Positions 62,114-64,000 of a stretch of 64,000 nucleotides of DNA are shown here, piece after piece. This stretch comes from Prevotellaceae bacterium KH2P17. GTDB lineage: Bacteria > Bacteroidota > Bacteroidia > Bacteroidales > Bacteroidaceae. Numbering within the stretch: the first letter of the stretch is position 1; each line of letters starts with the position of its first letter. Under the pieces are notes generated by a model. That model was not told the origin of the DNA, did no database searches, and saw only the letters and a program-made list of their open reading frames with translations. The DNA is taken from contig FZRE01000013.1 of NCBI GenBank assembly GCA_900199655.1, positions 59,346 to 123,345 on the forward strand. The letters are read 5' to 3'. Position numbers and translations under genes: made by a program.

Positions 62114-62878
62114 TTATAGGTCCATGATAAAGACGGGAGTATCAACCGAACTATGTTCCGGTGCATACCTGAAGCCTTGATAGCTGAATGCTTCGAGGCT
62201 CTCCGGTGTGCTTATTCTGTTTTCAATCACGTAACGCGTCATGGCTCCCCGGCAGCTTTTGGCATATACGGATACCGCTTTCAGCTTGCCGCCTGTATTG
62301 ACCAGGAATTGCGGCTGAATGATGCGGAGGCCCTTCTTTACGCGTTTCCAGTCGAAGAGCCTCTCCATTTCCTTTGTTGCCAGATGGAGCAGGAGGCCGT
62401 CATCTGCCGCAACAGACTTGAGTAACACATCAGTCAGCAACTCTTGCCAATAGGAGAACATGCTGTCGGCATGGGCAGATTGCAGTATGGATTTGCCCTC
62501 CAGCCTATACGGATGGATTCTGTCGAGCGGGCGTAACAATCCATACAGGAACGAGGTGATGTGAAGGTGCGATTGTGCATAATCAAAGTCCGGAGCTGTG
62601 AAGGTATCGGCCTGCAGGCATTTATAGGCTTGTCCGTAGTATGCCAGTATTGCCGGCAGCTTTTGACCTTCGTCCATGAACTGCATGTATCTCAGCTTAT
62701 TCTCGGCTGCTATTCTTCTGTTGCAATGCAAAATATCTGCTAAGTCTTCAATATCCATCATGGAGAGTTCTTTGGCAAACAATTCTGCAGCCGCATTGAA
62801 TAGGGGAGTGGTGGTGCCTGAAACCCGGACAGGAGTGTTCTCGTTCATGGTCTTGGCACAGGCTAATAATATCTGCAT
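62114..62878 (-). CDS. yaaA: YaaA family peroxide-stress protein
   Basis: 254 aa of the UPF0246/DUF328 family. In E. coli YaaA limits free iron and oxidative damage and binds DNA; the biochemical basis is not settled. Family motifs are YGQAYKCLQADTF, LYGLLRPLDRIHPYRLEG (about 112-129) and KSCRGAMTRYVIENRI near the C-terminus. Length equals the family's. It lies 51 bp before the ectophosphodiesterase, which has its own promoter, so the two are probably separate units. Confidence 0.95.
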   Translation of the reverse strand: MQILLACAKTMNENTPVRVSGTTTPLFNAAAELFAKELSMMDIEDLADILHCNRRIAAENKLRYMQFMDEGQKLPAILAYYGQAYKCLQADTFTAPDFDYAQSHLHITSFLYGLLRPLDRIHPYRLEGKSILQSAHADSMFSYWQELLTDVLLKSVAADDGLLLHLATKEMERLFDWKRVKKGLRIIQPQFLVNTGGKLKAVSVYAKSCRGAMTRYVIENRISTPESLEAFSYQGFRYAPEHSSVDTPVFIMDL

Positions 62879-62941
62879 AGGTTGGGAATGTGGATTATAG
62901 CTTCAAAATATCGTGATTGTAGCGTATTCGATAAACAAAAA

Positions 62942-62970
62942 AGAGACTTAGCCCTGTGAGCTTCGTCTCT
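62942..62970 (-). terminator. Terminator of the tRNA-Val/tRNA-Tyr unit
   Basis: AGAGAC and GTCTCT pair, with an inner AGC/GCT. The minus strand follows with TTTTTTG. It is only 5 bp from the tRNA-Tyr 3' end. Confidence 0.75.
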
Positions 62971-62975
62971 CTGAG

Positions 62976-63057
62976 TGGGTGGTGATGGATTCGAACCACC
63001 GAAGGCATAGCCAGCAGATTTACAGTCTGCCCCATTTGGCCACTCTGGTAACCACCC
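62976..63057 (-). tRNA. tRNA-Tyr (anticodon GTA)
   Basis: 82 nt with the long variable arm of class II tRNAs. Acceptor GGGTGGT with ACCACCC and discriminator A. Anticodon stem-loop GCAGA-CTGTAAA-TCTGC with anticodon GTA. T-loop TTCGAAT. It follows tRNA-Val(UAC) after 7 bp. Confidence 0.97.
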
Positions 63058-63064
63058 TGAAAGG

Positions 63065-63139
63065 TGGGCGTTGACGGATTCGAACCGCCGACCCTCTGCT
63101 TGTAAGGCAGATGCTCTAAACCAGCTGAGCTAAACGCCC
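63065..63139 (-). tRNA. tRNA-Val (anticodon TAC)
   Basis: 75 nt. Acceptor GGGCGTT with AACGCCC and discriminator A. Anticodon stem-loop TCTGC-CTTACAA-GCAGA with anticodon TAC. T-stem GGCGG/CCGTC with loop TTCGAAT. First of two tRNAs in the unit. Confidence 0.97.
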
Positions 63140-63158
63140 TTACTTTCGTAAGCGGTTG

Positions 63159-63166
63159 CAAAGGTA
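63159..63166 (-). promoter_or_regulatory. Promoter of the tRNA-Val/tRNA-Tyr unit
   Basis: TACCTTTG on the minus strand, followed by GCAACCGCT exactly as at the tRNA-Pro promoter. Confidence 0.72.
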
Positions 63167-63225
63167 ACGGCTAATCTTAGAATACACAAATAAACATTCG
63201 TGTTTTTGCATATTTTAAGACTTTC

Positions 63226-63675
63226 TTAGCCCAAAATCTGCTTTGAGTGCTCTTTTACTTTGATTTCTTTGGGGGTGATGATGCGCTCAATTACTCCTTC
63301 CTCATTTGCTATGAAGGTTGTGCGGAACACGCCCATGTACGACCGTCCGTACATCTTCTTTTCACCGTACACGCCCAGTTGCTCAACCAACTTGTGGTCA
63401 ACATCGGCAATCAGAGGGAACGGCAAGTTGTTCTTCTCAATGAACTTCTGGTGCGATTTCTCGTCCTGAATGCTTACGCCAACGACCGCATAGCCCATAC
63501 TCAAGAAGCGTTCGTAATTATCACGCAGGTCACATGCCTCGGCCGTGCAGCCGGATGTGGAGTCTTTAGGATAGGCATAGAGCACCAGTTTTTTGCCCTT
63601 AAAATCACTCAGTTTAATTTCTTGCCCGTTTTGGTCTTTCCCAAGGTACTCGGGTAACTTTTGTCCAACTTCCAT
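63226..63675 (-). CDS. bcp: Thiol peroxidase Bcp (peroxiredoxin)
   Basis: 149-aa thioredoxin-dependent peroxiredoxin that reduces peroxides. The peroxidatic cysteine and a second cysteine five residues on lie in DSTSGCTAEACDLRDN (about 37-52), the atypical two-cysteine arrangement of Bcp/PrxQ. The start MEVGQKLPEYLGKDQNGQ is family-typical. Single gene with its own promoter, upstream of the tRNA pair but not obviously co-transcribed. Confidence 0.96.
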   Translation of the reverse strand: MEVGQKLPEYLGKDQNGQEIKLSDFKGKKLVLYAYPKDSTSGCTAEACDLRDNYERFLSMGYAVVGVSIQDEKSHQKFIEKNNLPFPLIADVDHKLVEQLGVYGEKKMYGRSYMGVFRTTFIANEEGVIERIITPKEIKVKEHSKQILG

Positions 63676-63708
63676 GTTTCTGTCTTTCTGTTATTTTCTA
63701 TTAGGCTA

Positions 63709-63716
63709 CAAATATA
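63709..63716 (-). promoter_or_regulatory. bcp promoter
   Basis: TATATTTG on the minus strand, 33 bp before the start. Confidence 0.62.
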
Positions 63717-63829
63717 CAATATTTTTGTCTTTCTTCAAAGTTTTGGGCTCTATGTTATGATAAATATTTCAGATGCAGTTGGATTTTTGCAACCTTATTT
63801 TCGTCTTGCGTACCACAGTCAATTGCCTA

Positions 63830-63915
63830 AAAGCTATGCTTCTGAAACTTTTGACAAGTGTCACACGATCGTTCGACACTTGTCGTACGATTATGCGACA
63901 GGTGTCAAAAGTTCC
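63830..63915. repeat. 72-bp dyad element, copy G, with upstream unit
   Basis: The element proper (63844-63915) runs from GAAACTTTTGACA to TGTCAAAAGTTCC. Dyads are GACAAGTGTC (63853), GACACTTGTC (63875) and GACAGGTGTC (63897), in 22-bp steps. An AAAGCTATGCTTC dyad precedes it (63830-63842), as in copy C. Confidence 0.9.
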
Positions 63916-64000
63916 AATAGAGTTCTTGTCAAATTTCCAATTTGTCCTGTCCTGGATTTAGTTGACAGTTTTTGTAGTTAAATGTTCTTTAGGTTGACAA

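Larger units (their letters stand above)
63676..64000. other. Intergenic stretch to the window end
   Basis: 325 bp with the bcp promoter and dyad element copy G. No gene is recognised before the window ends. Confidence 0.6.

Overview
The window reads as chromosome of a Bacteroidota bacterium, most likely a Prevotellaceae (Prevotella-type) genome of middling GC. The grounds are the promoters (a -7 box TAnnTTTG, often with TTTG about 19-20 bp upstream, instead of -35/-10 boxes) and lineage-typical genes: a complete Bat aerotolerance operon, serine palmitoyltransferase, DUF4491, DUF4250, DUF4421, DUF5687, a DUF2027-Smr protein, long-form QueA and a zinc-site-less Tgt. There is no phage, transposase, CRISPR array or rRNA operon. 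Most of the window is ordinary core chromosome.

Layout. 1-2.5 kb: LytS/LytR-type two-component pair and riboflavin synthase, the latter behind a structured, terminator-ended RNA on the minus strand (2552-2794). 2.9-5.4 kb: fhs, a 38-codon gene, and tRNA-Pro with a damaged second copy. 5.7-9.2 kb: sphingolipid gene spt, a lipid kinase facing away from it, and trmN6. 9.3-15.7 kb: lon-tgt-lptF/G-DEAD-box helicase operon. 16-21.7 kb: gdhA, a family-1 esterase, DUF4491-rlmH, phosphoglucomutase. 22-35.7 kb: one long plus-strand run, moxR-DUF58-bat genes-PAP2-queA-DUF2027/Smr-nadE. 36.3-39.5 kb: 3'-5' exonuclease-rlmI-tilS on the minus strand. 39.6-45.2 kb: ftsK-lolA-DUF5687-GYF protein. 45.5-48 kb: engB and an ABC-F ATPase. 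48-52.8 kb: a WG-repeat protein, a large FAD/Fe-S dehydrogenase, and a phosphodiesterase with a small membrane protein. 53.4-55.5 kb: tRNA-Val(CAC), a fused phosphatase, DUF4250 and a Nim-like flavoprotein. 55.7-59.9 kb: pseudokinase-oxidoreductase-DUF4421-DUF1460 operon. 60-63.7 kb: TIGR02757, an ectophosphodiesterase, yaaA, tRNA-Val(UAC), tRNA-Tyr and bcp.

The most unusual signal is between the genes. Seven intergenic arrays, at about 4.97, 8.3, 17.5, 35.9, 45.4, 59.9 and 63.8 kb, have different sequences but one architecture: dyad-symmetric units repeated every 22 bp (two helical turns). Where the unit is clearest it is a 17-bp inverted repeat plus a 5-bp spacer. Four of the arrays are copies of one 72-bp element with 13-bp inverted ends. 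Two others are longer tandem arrays of 7 and 11 units. In one array the two arms of the inverted repeat change together, which argues that the symmetry is maintained. Five of the seven lie between convergent genes. I know of no named class that matches. They could be protein-binding arrays, hairpins at transcript ends, or a small non-autonomous repeat family.
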